42,895 nucleotides of DNA from an uncultured Verrucomicrobiales bacterium (GTDB lineage: Bacteria > Verrucomicrobiota > Verrucomicrobiia > Limisphaerales > UBA1100): positions 1-42,895 of the forward strand of contig CAJWKQ010000004.1 in assembly GCA_913041895.1 (NCBI GenBank), written 5' to 3'. Position numbers and translations under genes: made by a program. The notes below the pieces were generated by a model. That model was not told the origin of the DNA. It saw nothing but the letters and a program-made list of their open reading frames with translations, and did no database searches. Position 1 is the first letter of the stretch. Each line of letters begins with the position of its first letter. Below, one piece after another: positions 40,663 through 42,895 of the stretch.

Positions 40663-40962
40663 GGAGATACAGTAGCATTTGTTTAAGGGATTGAGCAAAC
40701 GCACATTGAGATCGATATGGGATTAACGCATAGATTGGACAGTAAATGTCTAACTATGTTCTTAGACTTTGTGTTTTATGAGAGATGCGATGTTATTTCC
40801 ATTGGTACCTGCTAGTTTAGTGATTGTAGGTATGTCGTTGTTATTAGTTGGTCCATGGCCAATTGGATTGCCAGTTTTAGTGACTGGAATGACTGAATTA
40901 TTCGGAGTTCTTTTGAGTTAGGGCGATTGACAAGGATGGTTAGGCAGCTTTGAATTGCGGAG
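40663..40962. other. 300-bp divergent spacer, nothing identified
   Basis: The region between the DPxTG-repeat gene and the sugar dehydrogenase gene should hold promoters for both. I see no clear promoter pair, RNA gene or long inverted repeat. CCAATTGG and CCATGG palindromes near 40853-40867 are too short to mean much. Confidence 0.4.
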
Positions 40963-42192
40963 ATGAAATCCCTTTTCTCTGCTTTGCCAAGGTTATCGAC
41001 ATATCTAGCCTTGGCCATAGTTAGTGCGGTTTCAGCTGAATTGCCGCAGTTGAAACTGGTCAATGCCTATCCGAATATAAAGCTGCAACGTCCACTATGG
41101 CTAGAACAGCTTCCTGATGGCCGAATGTTTGTACTGGAGCAGCGTGGCAAGATTCATATTCTCCCGAAAAACTCCAAAGGCGAAAAGACCAGGCTCTTTT
41201 TTGACATCGAAGCGCGTAAGCCGTATGTGAAGGATGAGGAAGGTCTGCTCGGCATGGCGTTTCATCCACAGCATGCCGAGAATGGAAAATTTTACGTATT
41301 TTATTCTGCCCACAATCCGCTGCGTAGCATTGTGAGTGAGTTCCGGGTTCATAAAGACAACAAAAATAAGATTGATCCAGATAGTGAACGAAAATTACTG
41401 ACCATCGATCGGCCCTTTTGGAATCATGATGGCGGTTGTATCCTCTTTGGTCCTGATGGAAAGCTTTATATTACCCATGGAGATGGAGGTGCGAGAGAAG
41501 ATCCGCATGACAATGGACAGGATCTTTCCACCTTGAGAGGAACAATTATGCGAATCGATGTAGACACTGCTTCCAGCGGGAAGCCCTATGGAATCCCAAA
41601 AGATAATCCTTTTGTAAATCGAGCAGGTGCACGTGGGGAGATTTGGGCCTACGGCTTGCGCAATGTTTGGCGGATGAGTTTTGACCGAGAGACTGGCGAC
41701 TTTTGGGCGGCAGATGTGGGTCAAGATTATTGGGAAGAGGTGAACCTGATCGTAAAAGCTGGCAATTATGGATGGCGGACACGTGAGGGGTTTCACGAGA
41801 GTTTAAGCAGTAAGTCCCGCTCCAAAATCACCCCCAGTAAGATTAAGAATCCAGAGAAGCTTTTGGATCCGGTAATTGAATATCCACATTCTCCAGCTCA
41901 AGCAGCAAAATCAAAATTCAACAAACATGGCCATGGTCTGAGTATCACAGGGGGCTATGTTTACCGTGGCAAGAATATTCCCGCGTTGCGGGGCGCCTAC
42001 GTGTATGGTGACTATAAGACCGGGACAATCTGGGCCTTTCGCCAGAGTGGCGGTAAGGTGACTGAGTATGGTCAGGTAGTAGGGCCAAACCCGATCCGTT
42101 TTGTTGCGAGCTTTGCCGAAGATCAAGCTGGGGAGCAGTATATGCTCGGCTTCGAGGGCAAGGGTCGCATCTACCGGCTTGAGGCCAAGTAG
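40963..42192 (+). CDS. PQQ-dependent sugar dehydrogenase-like protein (soluble GDH family)
   Basis: A 409-residue secreted six-bladed propeller of the GSDH/YliI family, which oxidises aldose sugars with PQQ. A signal peptide (LFSALPRLSTYLALAIVSAV) is followed by LQRPLWLEQLPDGRMFVLEQ, EGLLGMAFHPQHAENGKFYV, FWNHDGGCILFGPDGKLYIT, HGDGGAREDP, IWAYGLRNVWRMSFDRETGD and AADVGQDYWEEVNLI, all family blocks. The NHDGG His is where the family's active-site His lies. Whether it truly binds PQQ is not settled; many members in this group are of unknown substrate. It has its own strong terminator and a neighbouring sulfatase, fitting polysaccharide use. Confidence 0.9.
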   Translation: MKSLFSALPRLSTYLALAIVSAVSAELPQLKLVNAYPNIKLQRPLWLEQLPDGRMFVLEQRGKIHILPKNSKGEKTRLFFDIEARKPYVKDEEGLLGMAFHPQHAENGKFYVFYSAHNPLRSIVSEFRVHKDNKNKIDPDSERKLLTIDRPFWNHDGGCILFGPDGKLYITHGDGGAREDPHDNGQDLSTLRGTIMRIDVDTASSGKPYGIPKDNPFVNRAGARGEIWAYGLRNVWRMSFDRETGDFWAADVGQDYWEEVNLIVKAGNYGWRTREGFHESLSSKSRSKITPSKIKNPEKLLDPVIEYPHSPAQAAKSKFNKHGHGLSITGGYVYRGKNIPALRGAYVYGDYKTGTIWAFRQSGGKVTEYGQVVGPNPIRFVASFAEDQAGEQYMLGFEGKGRIYRLEAK

Positions 42193-42216
42193 AGATTTTT
42201 AAGCCAAGTTTTCACT

Positions 42217-42244
42217 AGCGGGCCATGCTTGGTCCGCTTTTTTA
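42217..42244 (+). terminator. Intrinsic terminator after the sugar dehydrogenase gene
   Basis: A 9-bp stem (AGCGGGCCA / TGGTCCGCT, one G-T pair) with a TGCT loop is followed by seven T. It lies 25 bp after the stop. The stop of the minus-strand sulfatase gene is in the T-run. Confidence 0.85.
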
Positions 42245-42895
42245 TTTAATCCTTGGAGTAGTGTTCTTCACCCGTCCCACCGGGCGTACGTTGGCGCCTT
42301 TTTGTTTTCCTTCACCCAAACCTCCGCGTGCGACTTGGGCGGCTTGAGTCAAGCGCTTTACGATTTTGGGATGCTGGGTGGCGACATCGTGTTTTTCAGC
42401 GATGTCGGTTTTAATCTTATAAAGAACCGGTAGTTGTCTGCGTTTTGTGCCTTTACGCACGGGTTGATCCGGGGAGTGTGGCAGGTATAACTTCCAGTGC
42501 TCGTCACGGACCGCTTCAAGGTACTGGCTGTGATAGTAATAAAAGAAATCATGAGGAGTCTTGACATTGGGCTGGCTCCACAAGGGCCAGATGTTCTTTC
42601 CGTCACGCGTGCGGGTAGGCAGTTGCGCGTCGGCGAGTTTGGCGAAGGTGGGGTGGAGGTCCATGAGCGAGGAGAGTTCATCACTTACGCTGCCGGCGGG
42701 GATGAAGCCGGGCCAGCGGACGATGGCGGGCACGCGCATGCCGCCCTCGGCGGTGGTGTAGCCCCAGCCACCAAGCGGCCCATTGCTGCCCTGCGGCGGA
42801 TTGCGGCGCGGGGCGCCGTTGTCGCTGGTCCAGATGACGATGGTCCGTTCGTCGATTTTGTGTTTTTTGAGTGCAGCAAAAATCTGGCCGGCGGC
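42242..42895 (-). CDS. Sulfatase (S1 family), C-terminal part (cut by window end)
   Basis: The frame is open from the right edge, giving the last 217 residues of an arylsulfatase-like enzyme; the N-terminal half with the formylglycine site lies outside. Visible family blocks: TIVIWTSDNGAPRRNP (the Asp-Asn metal site), then the LGGWGYTTAEGGMRVPAIV region that ends in RWPG, then LSSLMDLHPTFAKLADAQLP, and the late DEHWKLYLPHSPDQPV region. Sulfatases of this type remove sulphate from polysaccharides and are abundant in marine Planctomycetes and Verrucomicrobia. GC content of this last piece is visibly higher than in the middle of the window. Whether it is secreted cannot be seen. Confidence 0.9.
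   Translation of the reverse strand, partial: AAGQIFAALKKHKIDERTIVIWTSDNGAPRRNPPQGSNGPLGGWGYTTAEGGMRVPAIVRWPGFIPAGSVSDELSSLMDLHPTFAKLADAQLPTRTRDGKNIWPLWSQPNVKTPHDFFYYYHSQYLEAVRDEHWKLYLPHSPDQPVRKGTKRRQLPVLYKIKTDIAEKHDVATQHPKIVKRLTQAAQVARGGLGEGKQKGANVRPVGRVKNTTPRIK

Noticed and set aside
1-42895. Transposons, phage genes, CRISPR arrays, tRNA or rRNA genes
   Set aside because: No transposase, integrase, terminal inverted repeats, spaced repeat arrays or tRNA-like cloverleaf was noticed by eye; tRNA and covariance scans could not be run.

Overview
The window looks like a chromosomal segment of a free-living, probably marine bacterium of the PVC group, most likely Verrucomicrobiota. This is inferred from gene content, not from a marker tree: three Gfo/Idh/MocA oxidoreductases with twin-arginine leaders, WRGP-type PQQ-like beta-propeller proteins, a PQQ-type sugar dehydrogenase, a sulfatase and a LamG-tailed protein sit beside ordinary housekeeping genes. 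No tRNA, rRNA, CRISPR array or insertion sequence was recognised. Both ends cut through genes: a LamG protein on the left and a sulfatase on the right.

Layout. 1-7.4 kb: LamG protein end; an ECF sigma / anti-sigma / ankyrin-YbjQ operon (minus); a Gfo/Idh/MocA gene; a small cysteine-rich lipoprotein; a tandem pair of Gfo/Idh/MocA paralogues (minus), each followed by a terminator. 7.5-9.9 kb: membrane pyrophosphatase with its own promoter candidate. 9.9-11.7 kb: MarR regulator plus PaaK-like ligase (minus). 11.9-23.9 kb: eight co-directional closely spaced genes: two beta-propeller proteins, a small RG-tailed membrane protein coupled to an SSS symporter, an adenylate-forming enzyme, an aldehyde dehydrogenase-family enzyme lacking the usual general-base Glu, an iron alcohol dehydrogenase and an MFS carrier. 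23.9-28.1 kb: a convergent minus-strand operon of radical SAM (HemN/HemW-like), chorismate lyase-like, flavin halogenase-like, hot-dog thioesterase and DMT-type membrane protein. 28.3-31.9 kb: CbiX-like chelatase, tyrA, aroA, cmk. 31.9-39.7 kb: pyrD, dnaA with a 716-bp upstream region that may be regulatory or origin DNA, an aminotransferase, clpX, clpP, rnc and a Cys-motif protein. 39.8-42.9 kb: a secreted protein with DPxTG repeats, a PQQ-type sugar dehydrogenase and the sulfatase fragment.

How the genes may work together. The most interesting part is the pair of converging operons at 11.9-28.1 kb. The minus operon joins a predicted chorismate lyase (chorismate to 4-hydroxybenzoate) to an FAD enzyme carrying both signature motifs of flavin-dependent halogenases, a 4HBT thioesterase, a HemN-like radical SAM enzyme and a transporter-like protein. 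The facing plus operon holds acid-activation, acyl-reduction and alcohol dehydrogenase functions with two carriers. Chorismate-supplying aroA and chorismate/prephenate-consuming tyrA are next door. A small aromatic-metabolite pathway, possibly halogenated, is a reasonable inference; substrate and product are not determined by the sequence.
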